64,000 bases of DNA, taken from assembly GCF_001269985.1 (NCBI RefSeq), contig NZ_BBZB01000001.1, forward strand, positions 2,046,001-2,110,000, read 5' to 3'. Of the stretch, positions 46,590 to 56,447 are shown piece after piece. The translations under genes and the position numbers were made by a program. The notes beneath the pieces are model-generated. The model worked only from the letters and a program-made list of their open reading frames with translations. It searched no databases and was not told where the DNA came from. Within the stretch, counting starts at the first letter, position 1. Every line of letters starts with the position of its first letter. This stretch comes from Pseudoalteromonas sp. '520P1 No. 423'. Its GTDB lineage: Bacteria; Pseudomonadota; Gammaproteobacteria; Enterobacterales; Alteromonadaceae.

Positions 46590-46730
46590 ATGTCTGGAGC
46601 TAAGATGGCTGGGGACTCGCCGACAGCTGTAGAGGTTGAAGCGAGAAAAGCTTATATGTGGTGTGCGTGTGGTTTAAGTAAAAAACAGCCTTTTTGTGAT
46701 GGTGCTCATAAAAAATTAAGATTGTTGTAG
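46590..46730 (+). CDS. Very short CDGSH iron-sulfur protein
   Basis: A 46-residue ORF with a strong AAAGGGAG ribosome binding site. It contains one complete CDGSH-type 2Fe-2S motif: CACGLSKKQPFCDGAH (Cys-x-Cys-x8-Cys-x3-His). The preceding PTAVEVEARKAYMW is the usual lead-in of bacterial CDGSH proteins. Most bacterial homologues go on for another 30-40 residues with a second motif; here the protein stops at KKLRLL right after the first. It may be a true minimal protein or a truncated one. The stop lies inside a terminator-like hairpin. Confidence 0.75.
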   Translation: MSGAKMAGDSPTAVEVEARKAYMWCACGLSKKQPFCDGAHKKLRLL

Positions 46731-46757
46731 GGCTGGTAGAGTAATTATTGCCAGCCC
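46730..46757. terminator. Hairpin between CDGSH and PCP-like genes
   Basis: GGGCTGG (46730-46736) and CCAGCCC (46751-46757) form a 7-bp GC-rich stem between convergent genes. Confidence 0.65.
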
Positions 46758-46764
46758 AATTTGC

Positions 46765-47913
46765 TTAAAGCGCTACCAATGAATGCTCTAACATTGAGCT
46801 TATTTGCATAATAATTTTTTTTTCGACTTCAGGTTGAAATTGTTGAATTCTAGGAGTATGGATATGTCCTGTTGGGATATCAGAGTTAAGCTGATTTTTT
46901 AGTCGAATACTGCGATAAGATATTTCATTCGATAAATAACCGCCGCCTGAGCCACTCACAGCTGTTTGGTGTTCAAGCTCTGTTAGGTTTTTAGCCTTAA
47001 AAGTTTTTTCTAAAGTCGTTATTTTATTATTATCAATCACTTTGTAAGGACCTATCGCTTTTTGCATTGCTTGCACCGGCAAGCTAAATTCAACAAACTC
47101 GTTACCTGGTAAAAGCCTATCATTGAGTTGTGAGATTATAGGAGCAGTCTTTGAACCACCTGACAAAACATTTAAGTTATCCGGCGCTGTGACACTACGA
47201 CGTTTACCCGGAAACCTCTCAAGATCAAACTCTTTGCGACCCATACTAACAGTAACTATCATATCAATATTATTTAGAGCGTAATAGGGGGCCAATAAAG
47301 CTTCAATAATACCTTGATCAAAATCTTTATAACGTACCGGGATCATCACGGTATTTATTTCAGCTGTGATGCCTTTATATTGAATTATTTGACCATCCAT
47401 TAACAGCGCTGCTACGCCAGAAGGATTGCTTTGATTAATATTTTTATCTAATAAAAAAGGGTCAAAACCAGTTAATAAAATCTTTTTCATTGTGCCTTGT
47501 GTGTAACTTAACTCTGTGCGACCTCTAGAGCCTTGCTCTAAAATATCAAGTAAAGCTGTTTTTTGGGATTGTGAGACCTTAAAACTAGGCGCTGTTTCTC
47601 TTAAAATTTTACTGCTTAATAATCTTGTCCAATATAATGGTCGATCATCAAAGCTGTTACTTTGGGTAATTTGTCTTTTGGCTTTAAGCCACATATTCTG
47701 TGAATACTCTGTAACTAATTTTTCTGCATCTATATATTTAGTTACTTTTGACCATTTATTTTTAAAATCATTTATATCAGTAGTAAAAGTAGACATGACA
47801 TCAGGCATGACCTTCATCGCTTTTTCTATTCGCGCTTCTTCTATCGTTAATGGTGTTGCAAAAGCATTTAGACTTAATAAAGATAAAGCAATTAAAGATG
47901 TTTTTATGGTCAT
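46765..47913 (-). CDS. Secreted pyroglutamyl-peptidase-I-like protein
   Basis: A 382-residue protein with a signal peptide (cleavage near NAFA-TP), a helical N-terminal region of about 120 residues, and a C15-type domain: KKILLTGFDPFLL ... NPSGVAALL, MGRKEFDLERFPGKR, and GHIHTPRIQQ near the end. In authentic pyroglutamyl peptidase I the nucleophile lies in a SAGTYVCN block; here the equivalent reads SGSGGGYLSNEISYR, with Ser where Cys is expected. The FxPF substrate-loop and the C-terminal His are kept. So it is a periplasmic member with a changed active site: a serine variant, or a non-catalytic binding protein. Confidence 0.7.
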   Translation of the reverse strand: MTIKTSLIALSLLSLNAFATPLTIEEARIEKAMKVMPDVMSTFTTDINDFKNKWSKVTKYIDAEKLVTEYSQNMWLKAKRQITQSNSFDDRPLYWTRLLSSKILRETAPSFKVSQSQKTALLDILEQGSRGRTELSYTQGTMKKILLTGFDPFLLDKNINQSNPSGVAALLMDGQIIQYKGITAEINTVMIPVRYKDFDQGIIEALLAPYYALNNIDMIVTVSMGRKEFDLERFPGKRRSVTAPDNLNVLSGGSKTAPIISQLNDRLLPGNEFVEFSLPVQAMQKAIGPYKVIDNNKITTLEKTFKAKNLTELEHQTAVSGSGGGYLSNEISYRSIRLKNQLNSDIPTGHIHTPRIQQFQPEVEKKIIMQISSMLEHSLVAL

Positions 47914-47923
47914 ATTGATTCTT

Positions 47924-48106
47924 ATGGTTAATATTTTATATTTGCTAGTATCGCATTTTGTGACTCATTATTACATGGGAGAGGTAGAAGATTATTTGAA
48001 CATAATCCTACTAACCAATCCGGCTGTTTTTCTGTATCTGTCATTTTTTTCACTCCTGATATTTGTGCATTTTTTGCGACGTGACCAAATACCACGCGAT
48101 ATTTAA
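47924..48106 (+). CDS. Doubtful small membrane ORF
   Basis: A 60-residue frame from ATG at 47924 with two hydrophobic stretches (ILYLLVSHFVTHYY and AVFLYLSFFSLLIFVHFL). It lies entirely outside the PCP-like gene and is divergent from it. No clear ribosome binding site is seen and no family is recognised. It may be chance in AT-rich DNA. Confidence 0.2.
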   Translation: MVNILYLLVSHFVTHYYMGEVEDYLNIILLTNPAVFLYLSFFSLLIFVHFLRRDQIPRDI

Positions 48107-48399
48107 TAAATCAGGCCTGATTTCAGGTTTATTTTCTTTTATATATGAGCTTAAAGAGTTTGAAGTTGATTTATATTGAGCTGAAAATATTCAAAGTGAG
48201 AAAACATTTATAGATAAAATCAAACGTGCTTTTGTGTGCAATATCAAATTGGAGTAGTGCATTTTTAAGCTACGTATACCCCATTATTGTTATCTAACAT
48301 TAAACATCTTTAATCTAGGTTATTCTAATTTAAAAATTCAGTGTTAGACTGACAGATAATAAAAAATATAATAATAAAAACAACAAGGAAAGGTTTCAA
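48107..48399. other. Intergenic stretch with a 16-bp perfect palindrome
   Basis: No ORF is seen. AAATCAGGCCTGATTT at 48108-48123 is a perfect 16-bp palindrome. The downstream part should hold the promoter of the gene at 48400. Confidence 0.5.
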
Positions 48400-49530
48400 A
48401 TGTTATTAGAAAATTTAAAACAACAAAAACATTTTAAGCTTTTAGGCGAAAAAATAACGCTCACTACCGAAAAAATATTACATCTGTTTGACCGCGTTTT
48501 AGCGGGTCCACGTAATATCATGACTGCATGGCATAAATTACATGCTAATCAAAAAATATATGTCGTCGCTTTAGGGTTAGTTATTGCTTATGCAGATGAG
48601 ATTTTTACAGGTCAAGAAGATTACATTTCTGTTGTGGGTTGCATCGCTTTAATTGCGATGGCAAGAGAGCTATGGAGTTTATTTACCAAAATCTGGGATA
48701 CTATGTTTGGTAAGAGTATTGTGCTTGTAATGTATGCCATAGTTGCAAACTTTACACTGTCACTTTCAGCACAAAAAATTAATATTATTGTTGGCGTAGC
48801 ACCTTCAGAGTTAATCTATACTCAAGGTTTAACAACTTTAATGATGTTACCTTTTTGGATTTTATTATTGAGTGTATTAGCACTTACTTTTGTTTTTGTT
48901 GGCGCGCAATTTAAAAGCGTGTTTTTTGGTTTATTAAGATTTTTACGGTTACACCATATCAAACCTGAAAATAAAGAGCATTTTTCAGGTCTCTTTTTAT
49001 TGATAAGATTGATTATATTGCCTTTAGTTATAATGACTTTAGCGCAAGGTTTAACTTGGTATAGTCAAAAAATCCATATTCAAAATCTATCATTTGATAT
49101 CACTGATTTATTAAGTAAAGAGCAAAAAATAAATTTAGAAGCAGAAAAAAATGATGCAAAAAAAGAATTATCAGCAGAGCTTGAAGCTGAATTTGGAACT
49201 GGATTAGATAAAAGTGCAATTACAGTGATTGAGAGTCAAGTTAAAGTGAGTGAAGAAGATGTTGCTGCAGCTGTAAAAGAAATCGCACCAAAAGAAGTTA
49301 AGGTGTTTAGATTAGGTGGAGATATTGACCTGTCCTCATCAGAGCTAACTTTATTTGATCGTGCTATTGCAAGTTTTGTGTATCATTTTGAGGCATTTGA
49401 ATTTTCTCGTTGTAAAATTTCTAAAACAGAGCGTGCAGTGCCATTAAATGAAAATGATATTTTAGTAGTCGAAAAAGACAATTCTGATATAGGTTTTAAA
49501 TTTAGTGCAAGGCTGTGTGAGCTTAAGTAA
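48400..49530 (+). CDS. Hypothetical membrane protein
   Basis: A 376-residue protein with five or six membrane helices between about residues 55 and 225 (e.g. IYVVALGLVIAYADEIF, IVLVMYAIVANFTLSL, PFWILLLSVLALTFVFVGA, FLLIRLIILPLVIMTLAQG). A charged, extracytoplasmic C-terminal region of about 140 residues follows, with KKELSAELEAEFG helical and FDRAIASFVYHFEAFEFSRC near the end. No family is recognised. It is a single gene with AAGGAAAGG ahead of the start. Confidence 0.6.
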   Translation: MLLENLKQQKHFKLLGEKITLTTEKILHLFDRVLAGPRNIMTAWHKLHANQKIYVVALGLVIAYADEIFTGQEDYISVVGCIALIAMARELWSLFTKIWDTMFGKSIVLVMYAIVANFTLSLSAQKINIIVGVAPSELIYTQGLTTLMMLPFWILLLSVLALTFVFVGAQFKSVFFGLLRFLRLHHIKPENKEHFSGLFLLIRLIILPLVIMTLAQGLTWYSQKIHIQNLSFDITDLLSKEQKINLEAEKNDAKKELSAELEAEFGTGLDKSAITVIESQVKVSEEDVAAAVKEIAPKEVKVFRLGGDIDLSSSELTLFDRAIASFVYHFEAFEFSRCKISKTERAVPLNENDILVVEKDNSDIGFKFSARLCELK

Positions 49531-49667
49531 TAAAATAAAGAGGGTAAGCTTGTCTTATTACCTTTAACAATTAAATGTGGTTATAAAAAAAGGAACGAAT
49601 TTTTTAAATTAATTTTTACATTTGAAATCAAACCTTTTTGAACTTATCTGCGACTAAATATATATCT

Positions 49668-49710
49668 AAACCACTGCAAAATGCAGCTTTCAATTATATT
49701 GAAGTGGTTT
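49668..49710 (+). repeat. Nested inverted repeat before the DUF5916 pseudogene
   Basis: The outer stem AAACCACT (49668-49675) / AGTGGTTT (49703-49710) encloses two hairpins: CTGC-AAAAT-GCAG (49674-49686) and TTCAAT-TAT-ATTGAA (49689-49703). The shape is the same kind of three-way junction as at 11584-11653 but with unrelated sequence. Confidence 0.6.
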
Positions 49711-49745
49711 CGATTTAAATGTCACGGATAAAATAATGGAACATT

Positions 49746-50605
49746 ATGACTTCAACAACAAAAATACTCGCAATTGGTTTGCTATTTCAAAGTAGCACTT
49801 CTTTTGCCGCTAAAGTAGATCTAACTCAATATCAGTTATCACATCAAAAGAAAGAGATTTCAGTTGAAAATGCACCCAGATTAGATGTGCGTTGGGGTAT
49901 TACTCAAGATATGGTACTCAATGCCACAATCAACCCTGACTTTTCACAAGTTGAATCAGATGCAGGCAATTAGCTGTTAACAGTACTTATTCGTTATTTT
50001 TCCCAGAAAAACGTCCTTTCTTTTTAGATGGCGCATCTTACTTTAATACATCTCGCTTTAACTTTGTCCATACACGAAACATTGCAGTTCCTGTTGTGGG
50101 CGTAAAGCTAACAGGAAAAAGCAGCGAGCATAGTTATGGTTTAATGGCTGCCAATGATAGTGATACCTCTTTTTTAATACCTGGCAATGAGGGTTCAGAT
50201 TTAGCAACTTTAGATCAAAAATCTGAAGTCATGATAGGTCACTATAAAATGGATGTTGGCGAACGAAATAATGGAGGCGTACTGGCAACAGCTAGAAATT
50301 CAGATAATTATAATAATACCTTGATGTCAGTTGATGGTCATTACTGGATAAATGAGACTGATAATATCAGTTATCAGTTTGCCCATGCATAAACCGATAA
50401 TACTGAATATTTACAAACAGAATATGATATTGATGAGCGAAGTAAAAACTTTTCGAGTCAGCTTATTTATTCTTATATAATTAATCCTCAAACTCTATTT
50501 TACTTAGGTTATTCTGATTCAGGATACCAAGATGATGATTTGCAAAAAATTCAAAGAGATCAACGTACTTTATTTACAAAATTTAGCTATGCATGGCAGT
50601 TATAG
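49746..50605 (+). pseudogene. DUF5916-family outer-membrane protein, decayed
   Basis: The start has a signal peptide (cleavage near SFAA-KV), but only a short stretch follows before RLDVRWGITQDMVLNATINPDFSQVESDAG, so the usual N-terminal CBM9-like domain is deleted. A one-base loss near 49965 shifts the frame; the other frame continues QLAVNSTYSLFFPEKRPFFLDGA and NTSRFNFVHTRNI. Then come IPGNEGSDLAT and an in-frame TAA at 50390-50392, and after a large deletion the C-terminal end DQRTLFTKFSYAWQL appears, ending at 50605. Intact members are about 750 residues long. Four lesions make it clearly non-functional. Confidence 0.85.
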
Positions 50606-50672
50606 CCTGTAATAAAGTTAAAGATATGAATTTTGACATAATCCCTTACATCTAAATAATATTAAATTGAAA

Positions 50673-50721
50673 TTTATTCCTTAATATCACTCTCTTATTG
50701 AGAAGCTTATTAAGGAATAAA
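50673..50721 (+). promoter_or_regulatory. Inverted repeat that can hide the ribosome binding site of the MATE gene
   Basis: TTTATTCCTTAATA (50673-50686) and TATTAAGGAATAAA (50708-50721) are a perfect 14-bp inverted repeat with a loop that holds a smaller CTC-TTATT-GAG stem. The right arm contains the Shine-Dalgarno AAGGAA and ends five bases before the ATG at 50726. Folding would block initiation. Confidence 0.65.
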
Positions 50722-50725
50722 TAAA

Positions 50726-52129
50726 ATGCAAAAAGATGGATATAATTGGTACCTTAACGCTTCTCCTTTCAAATTAATCACTCAAACAAGTTGGCTGTTG
50801 TTTGCAGCTATTTTTGCGTTGTTGGCTTATGAAGTTGTTGAGTCAGCAATCATTGCTAAACATGGTGATAATTCTTTAGCTTTATTTGGTTTTATTTTAC
50901 CGGTAACAACTTATTTAAGTGCAACAGCCATCGCAATCGCGATCCGCTCAAATATGGTATTAGTTAAATCCCATCACGCTCAAGGGGAGTATATTACCTC
51001 ATTGATGTTATGGGCTGGTTTGACTGCTATTTTAATAAGTACTTTGTTTTATTTTTCTAAAGGGGTTTTGTTATCTTTACTGGGTTTTGATGTTTGGTTA
51101 AGTCAATTTTCAATGCAAGATCAAGCGATATACCATACTCAAATAACCTCATATCTCGATTTTAAAATTTACGCTTTAATTGCATTATTTTTTATATGGC
51201 AGATCTGTACAATTTTAAGAACATTAGGCTACCACAAACGCTCAGCATCACTCATGTTAGGTTGGATGTTATTTAAGATATTTATATTAGTTTGGATTAT
51301 CGATCCAAAAAGTACACAATTGATAACGCAGTTAGGTCAACTTCATATTATATCTGACATGATTTTTGCATTATTAGGCTTGATATTGCTTGCTCATAAA
51401 AAGGAATTTTGTTTTCAAACCATTAAGTTCGATATTATATTTAAAGATAAAAAAACAAGCGTGATCTTGATGTTACAACAGCTAATACCGCCTTTATCTT
51501 TGGCCTTTTTAATGGCACTTGTTGCAAGAGTTGATGAAAGTCAGTTAGGTGTATTTTCACTGGTGTTTAGGTTAGAGCCTTTATTATTAGTATTGCCTAT
51601 GGTACTAACAGCTTCATTGCCCGCCAGTGTAGGTTTAAATTTTTGGTCTGGTAACAAGCGCTGCTGTTATCAAGTTTTAAAACTCTCTTTTATATTTATA
51701 GCGGTATTTCAACTGATTATTGCTGTTTTAGTTAATGTATATATGTCGCAATTGATAGATGTTTTATGCCCAAATTGCGAACAAGTTAAAATGATAAAGA
51801 ACTATTTAGCGCTTTTACCTTTTGGTTATATAGCGTTAGGCATGGTTGTTTTATATCCATCTTGCTTAAATGCAATTGGTAAACCTAATCAGGCGTTTAT
51901 AATACTGATACTTCATCGAATGGTTTTAATTCCTATCTTTGTATTGTTAGCTTTTTTTAGTGGCCAGCAGAATAATATGTATTTTGCCTTATTTTTTGCC
52001 CATATAGCGGCGGGTTTATTTGTATTTATTCATTTTAAAAAAACCATGTCCTCAGAAGCATATAAACACCAAGAAATGAAATACACAGCTGATAAAATCG
52101 AATTAGATCTTCATGATCAATCTCTTTGA
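50726..52129 (+). CDS. MATE-family efflux transporter-like protein
   Basis: A 467-residue integral membrane protein with about twelve hydrophobic helices in two halves. The helices and loops (AIIAKHGDNSLALFGFILP near the start, LIPPLSLAFLMALVARV near residue 250, LNAIGKPNQAF near residue 388) follow the MATE/MOP superfamily arrangement. The sequence is a divergent member, so the usual drug/Na+ antiport role is only probable. Its ribosome binding site lies in a 14-bp inverted repeat. Confidence 0.75.
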   Translation: MQKDGYNWYLNASPFKLITQTSWLLFAAIFALLAYEVVESAIIAKHGDNSLALFGFILPVTTYLSATAIAIAIRSNMVLVKSHHAQGEYITSLMLWAGLTAILISTLFYFSKGVLLSLLGFDVWLSQFSMQDQAIYHTQITSYLDFKIYALIALFFIWQICTILRTLGYHKRSASLMLGWMLFKIFILVWIIDPKSTQLITQLGQLHIISDMIFALLGLILLAHKKEFCFQTIKFDIIFKDKKTSVILMLQQLIPPLSLAFLMALVARVDESQLGVFSLVFRLEPLLLVLPMVLTASLPASVGLNFWSGNKRCCYQVLKLSFIFIAVFQLIIAVLVNVYMSQLIDVLCPNCEQVKMIKNYLALLPFGYIALGMVVLYPSCLNAIGKPNQAFIILILHRMVLIPIFVLLAFFSGQQNNMYFALFFAHIAAGLFVFIHFKKTMSSEAYKHQEMKYTADKIELDLHDQSL

Positions 52130-52176
52130 AACGCTGATTATATTTGAACATATTCGATTTTTATTTTTAAAAAGGG

Positions 52177-52204
52177 TTGACTCTAAACCAGTAATCTTTA
52201 TAAT
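52177..52204 (+). promoter_or_regulatory. Promoter of the cold-shock gene
   Basis: TTGACT (52177-52182), 16-base spacer, TATAAT (52199-52204). Transcription would start near 52211, leaving a 5' leader of almost 150 bases, as in cspA-type mRNAs. Confidence 0.7.
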
Positions 52205-52358
52205 TTATCTCGCTTGAAAGTACGTTTATATTTATGCTACACCATTACGATGTCTTTAGTAGTACCTCGTCCTGTTTACATAAGTAATGCAACATATTTC
52301 AGCTTTAATTGTCTTCATACGAAGGCTTAAATTACTCTTGAATAAATAGGAAGATATT

Positions 52359-52568
52359 ATGTCTACTACAACTACTGGTACAGTAAAATGGTTTAACGAA
52401 TCTAAAGGTTTCGGTTTCATTGAGCAAGAAAATGGTCCTGACGTTTTTGCACATTTCTCTGCAATCGTAAGCGATGGTTTTAAAACTCTTGCTGAAGGCC
52501 AACGTGTATCTTTCTCAGTAACTACTGGTCAGAAAGGTCCTCAAGCTGAGAACATCCAAGCTCTTTAA
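52359..52568 (+). CDS. Cold-shock protein (CspA family)
   Basis: A 69-residue OB-fold protein. RNP1 is KGFGFIEQ and RNP2 is DVFAHFSAI, with [11 protein letters not shown] at the N terminus. It binds single-stranded RNA/DNA and acts as an RNA chaperone. A long 5' leader after a consensus promoter suggests post-transcriptional cold control as in cspA. The 3' region has two small hairpins (52569-52581 and 52593-52608) before the terminator. Confidence 0.95.
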   Translation: MSTTTTGTVKWFNESKGFGFIEQENGPDVFAHFSAIVSDGFKTLAEGQRVSFSVTTGQKGPQAENIQAL

Positions 52569-52610
52569 TTTGCATTGCAAATTATAAGCTTTAATCTCGT
52601 AAGAGATTAG

Positions 52611-52639
52611 AAAAAGGCAAACGAAGGTTTGCCTTTTTT
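52611..52639. terminator. Bidirectional terminator between csp and fadE
   Basis: AAAAAGGCAAAC-GAAG-GTTTGCCTTTTTT is a perfect 12-bp stem with T-tract on either strand, between convergent genes. Confidence 0.92.
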
Positions 52640-52644
52640 AATAC

Positions 52645-55065
52645 CTACGATTTACTAGCTACTAGTTCCTTATGATCAAAATCATCTACATTTATTGTTA
52701 ATAATCGACCTATTTCGGCTTGCTCTAAAGCATGAGCTTCATCTAATGTTATAACTTCAAGCTCTAGCCCTATTTTCGCTATTTTATCCAAAGCCATAAA
52801 GGGCAGTTTTTTACCTTTAGCTGAGCAGACTTTCTCAAATATAGGCTCTACTGCTAAAATATCTTTAAGTATTTGTTCTTGTCGACCAATAAGGTTTTTT
52901 GGTTCATCAGCCAAATATAAATAGTTAGCTAATCGACTTCTCGTTTCACTGGGTACTTGAAGAATATGTGCAATTGCATGCTCTAGCTTATCGGTAGGTT
53001 TCCTAATAGGACGCCCCCAAGGAAATAGAATTATTTTTAATAAACCTCTCAACGGTGCTAACGGCATATTGTTTATTAGATCGGCTAAAGCGCGTTGACA
53101 ATGATATAAATGATTTTGGCAGCTCCAATGCAGCAAATAAAAATCCTCACGTTTTCGACCTTCATCGTTATAGCGTTTTAATGTTGCACTCACTAAGTAA
53201 AGGTAGCTCAGTAAATCACCTAATCTCGCTGAAATGCGCTCTTTTCTTTTTAAAGAACCGCCAAATACACTCATGCATACATCAGACATTAAGGCCAAAG
53301 AGGCACTAAACCGAGAAGCACTTTTATAAAAAATCTGTGTTTCGTCTTTATAGGGGGCACTAGATAATTTTGCGCCTGTTAGTGACAACCAAAAGGTTCT
53401 AAAAAAGTTTGAAATCGTAAAACCGACATGACCCAATAATGCTTCATCAAATGCTTTGATTGCTTCATCATTATTTTCAATATCACAAATTTGTAATTCA
53501 GTTAAAACAAATGGATGACAGCGTATCGCACCTTGACCATAAATAATCATATTACGAGTGAGAATATTAGCGCCTTCCACTGTGATAGCAACAGGCGCAC
53601 CTTGGTATGCGCGGCCTAAATAGTTATTTGGCCCTAAACATATGCCTTTACCACCATGTATATCCATTGCATTATCTATGGCTGTACGCATTTGTTCGGT
53701 AAGGTGATATTTAATAATTGCAGATATAACTGAAGGTTTTTCACCTAAATCTATGGCTCCTGTAGATAAAGACACTGCAGCATCTGAACTATAAGCAAAA
53801 CCAGCCAGTTCTGCTAAAGGCTCTTCTATGCCTTCCATATGTCCTATGGGCAATCTAAATTGACGACGAATTCGGCTATAAGAGCCACTGGCGATAGCTG
53901 CAGCTTTTATGCCTCCAGCAGAATTTGAGGGCAGGGTAATTGCTCTACCTACTGATAAACATTCAACGAGCATTCGCCAGCCTTGTCCTGCCATTTTCTC
54001 ACCGCCTATTATAAAATCAATAGGCACAAATACGTCATTGCCGCTTGTTGGACCATTTTGAAATGGCACATTTAGTGGAAAGTGACGGCGACCTATCTCA
54101 ACGCCCTCTAGCTCTGTTGGAATTAATGCGCAAGTGATCCCCGGAGCGGTATCTTTACTTAATAAACAATCTGGATCTTGCAGTTTAAATGCCAGGCCTA
54201 ATACTGTTGCAACTGGGGCTAGGGTTATATATCGCTTATTCCAAGTGAGTCTTATGCCTAAAATTTCTTTACCTTGCCAATCTCCATGGCAAACAATGCC
54301 AAAGTCAGGAATGCTGCTAGCATCAGAGCCAGCCTCAGGTGAGGTTAATGCAAAACAGGGAATATGTTGTCCGCTAGCAAGTCCTGGTAAGTATTCTTGT
54401 TTTTGTTTATCTGTACCATAGTGCTGCAATAACTCACCTGGTCCAAGAGAGTTAGGTACACCCACAATAGAGGATAGCAACATAGATTTGCTACTGAGCT
54501 TTTGCAAAACACAGGATTGTGCAAAAGCTGAAAATTCAAGGCCTCCGTATTCTTTTTTTATTATCATGGCAAAAAACTGATTATCTTTAAGGTATTGCCA
54601 TACATTTTGTGGTAGGTCGGTCAATTCATGGGTTGCATGCCAGTCATCTAGCATGGCGCACACGGTTTCAACAGGACCTTCTATAAATGTTTTTTCTCGA
54701 ACTGTTAATCTCGGCACAGGATATTGATGAAGTTTTTTCCAATCTGGATTACCACAAAACAAATCAGCTTCCCACCAAGTGGTACCCGCTGCAATGGCCT
54801 CTTTTTCTGTTTTAGACATAGTGGGCGTAATACGTTTAAAAACTTTAAAAATAGGTCCTATTATATATTGATGACGTAAACTAGAGACCCATAAAGGTAA
54901 AGTCACAACAATAAAAATCAACCAACTCAATGTTGAAAAAGCACCCATAAAAGAGCCTATTAATAAAATTAAAAGCGATAGTCCTAAGCAGGTATTTAAA
55001 TTTGATCTGTGGTAACTGGCAATAGCAAGTCCTATTAATAAAACAATTATGAAACACATTGTCAT
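52645..55065 (-). CDS. fadE: Acyl-CoA dehydrogenase FadE
   Basis: An 806-residue protein, close to E. coli FadE (about 815). Two N-terminal membrane helices are followed by a DUF1974-type acyl-CoA dehydrogenase: [31 protein letters not shown] (FAD/substrate loop), [16 protein letters not shown] and [13 protein letters not shown]. It oxidises acyl-CoA to trans-2-enoyl-CoA in the first step of beta-oxidation, at the inner membrane. GAGGG is correctly placed before the ATG. It is divergent from a LysR regulator, and this regulator is a candidate for its control. Confidence 0.93.
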   Translation of the reverse strand: MTMCFIIVLLIGLAIASYHRSNLNTCLGLSLLILLIGSFMGAFSTLSWLIFIVVTLPLWVSSLRHQYIIGPIFKVFKRITPTMSKTEKEAIAAGTTWWEADLFCGNPDWKKLHQYPVPRLTVREKTFIEGPVETVCAMLDDWHATHELTDLPQNVWQYLKDNQFFAMIIKKEYGGLEFSAFAQSCVLQKLSSKSMLLSSIVGVPNSLGPGELLQHYGTDKQKQEYLPGLASGQHIPCFALTSPEAGSDASSIPDFGIVCHGDWQGKEILGIRLTWNKRYITLAPVATVLGLAFKLQDPDCLLSKDTAPGITCALIPTELEGVEIGRRHFPLNVPFQNGPTSGNDVFVPIDFIIGGEKMAGQGWRMLVECLSVGRAITLPSNSAGGIKAAAIASGSYSRIRRQFRLPIGHMEGIEEPLAELAGFAYSSDAAVSLSTGAIDLGEKPSVISAIIKYHLTEQMRTAIDNAMDIHGGKGICLGPNNYLGRAYQGAPVAITVEGANILTRNMIIYGQGAIRCHPFVLTELQICDIENNDEAIKAFDEALLGHVGFTISNFFRTFWLSLTGAKLSSAPYKDETQIFYKSASRFSASLALMSDVCMSVFGGSLKRKERISARLGDLLSYLYLVSATLKRYNDEGRKREDFYLLHWSCQNHLYHCQRALADLINNMPLAPLRGLLKIILFPWGRPIRKPTDKLEHAIAHILQVPSETRSRLANYLYLADEPKNLIGRQEQILKDILAVEPIFEKVCSAKGKKLPFMALDKIAKIGLELEVITLDEAHALEQAEIGRLLTINVDDFDHKELVASKS

Positions 55066-55354
55066 TTTTTAATCCCTCTAGCGCGTAGATTTATATAAAA
55101 CTGTGTTAGTTATCATTTTAGTCTAGCGCATAAACGGGTGCACAATAGTGATGATTACTCAATTATTTTGGGGCTACTTTTAGAAGCACATAGAGATATC
55201 GGTTAATAAATAATTAATTTTAGTAATTCTTTCTGTTGCTATTAAAGGGACTGTTGCGTATTTTGAATCAATACTCAGTTTTAATAAATTAATTTAAGTG
55301 GAAAACATATGAATAAGAAAACCACTTATTTTCAATTTTGATAGGAGATTTATC

Positions 55355-56236
55355 TTGCTTGATATCGTTGCGCTTTTTATAAAAACTAACCAATATAAAA
55401 CATTTCATGAAGCATCTGTGAAATTAAATATCCCATTACCGACCTTACAAAGAAGGATCAGAAAACTCGAAGATAATTTGTCATTGGCATTATTTTACAG
55501 AGAGAAAGGGCGTTTGCGGTTAACTGAACCGGGCAAAAGCTTTTATAGTCATTGCTTAACACATGTTGAAAATTTACAAAATATCTTATGTAATTTTATG
55601 AATGTGAATGAAGACAAAGTCAGTACAATTAAACTTATTGCCCCACAAAACTTTATAAAGAGTGTTTATTTTTCTGGGGTAATCAATCAATTCACAATTT
55701 TATATCCCAATATTAAAATACATATGATGCTATCTGATGAACGCCTTGATTTAAAAAAAACCGAATTTGATTTGGCTATTAGAATTGGTTTGTTAGAAAG
55801 TTCACAAAATATATGTAAAGTGATAAATCAAATGACTTTTGTACTGGCATGTTCATCTAGTTTGATTGAGAAATATGGTTTACCCAAGAGTTTTAAAGAC
55901 TTAGCACTATTGCCACACATATGTTGCTCTCTATTTGATAATTGGTCTTTTAAAGCCATGAATGGTGAAAAAGTACTGTTTAAACCGCAAACCGATTTTG
56001 TGTCAAATGATATTGAAATGTGTGCGTTATCTGCTGTTGAAGGCAGAGGGGTATATTATGGTCCTGAATATTGTTTATTACCTCACTTAAACGATAAAAG
56101 TTTAGTAAAAATATTAACGCATTTTAAGCCCATCAAACGAGATATTAACTTAATTTGGCCAGATAAACTTATTCCGAAAAGCACAAGAAATCTAATTGAT
56201 TTCTTAAGTAAATCGTTAAAAGGTGTTGATATATAG
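55355..56236 (+). CDS. LysR-family transcriptional regulator
   Basis: A 293-residue regulator with a TTG start at 55355, supported by AGGAG seven bases before it. The N-terminal winged helix-turn-helix (FHEASVKLNIPLPTLQRRIRK) is followed by the effector-binding domain with TEFDLAIRIG and ALSAVEGRGVYYGPEYCL. It is divergent from fadE (289-base gap) and 211 bases upstream of the aerolysin-like toxin, so either may be a target; the sequence does not decide. Confidence 0.88.
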   Translation: MLDIVALFIKTNQYKTFHEASVKLNIPLPTLQRRIRKLEDNLSLALFYREKGRLRLTEPGKSFYSHCLTHVENLQNILCNFMNVNEDKVSTIKLIAPQNFIKSVYFSGVINQFTILYPNIKIHMMLSDERLDLKKTEFDLAIRIGLLESSQNICKVINQMTFVLACSSSLIEKYGLPKSFKDLALLPHICCSLFDNWSFKAMNGEKVLFKPQTDFVSNDIEMCALSAVEGRGVYYGPEYCLLPHLNDKSLVKILTHFKPIKRDINLIWPDKLIPKSTRNLIDFLSKSLKGVDI

Positions 56237-56447
56237 GCTCTAAAAACCATTTTTTGATGTCAATATGAACTTTATGGTTAATTATTGAACTTTAAAAACA
56301 ACTTATATTTTTGAAAAATCAATTTTCAGTTATGTCTGTATTAAAAAATAGAGAGATATTTAAAATCAAACTGGTCCAAAATTAAACAGGTTTTTAATTA
56401 ATAAATGGACGCAGTTTATATATGATTTTATAAAGGAAGTATTTTAA

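Noticed and set aside
47516..47913. Plus-strand part of a 196-residue ORF
   Set aside because: It is antisense to the PCP-like gene, whose motifs and signal peptide are clear; only the part after 47924 was kept, at low confidence.
54134..54421. Plus-strand ORFs inside fadE
   Set aside because: They are shadows of fadE in another frame, with no ribosome binding site and no family resemblance.
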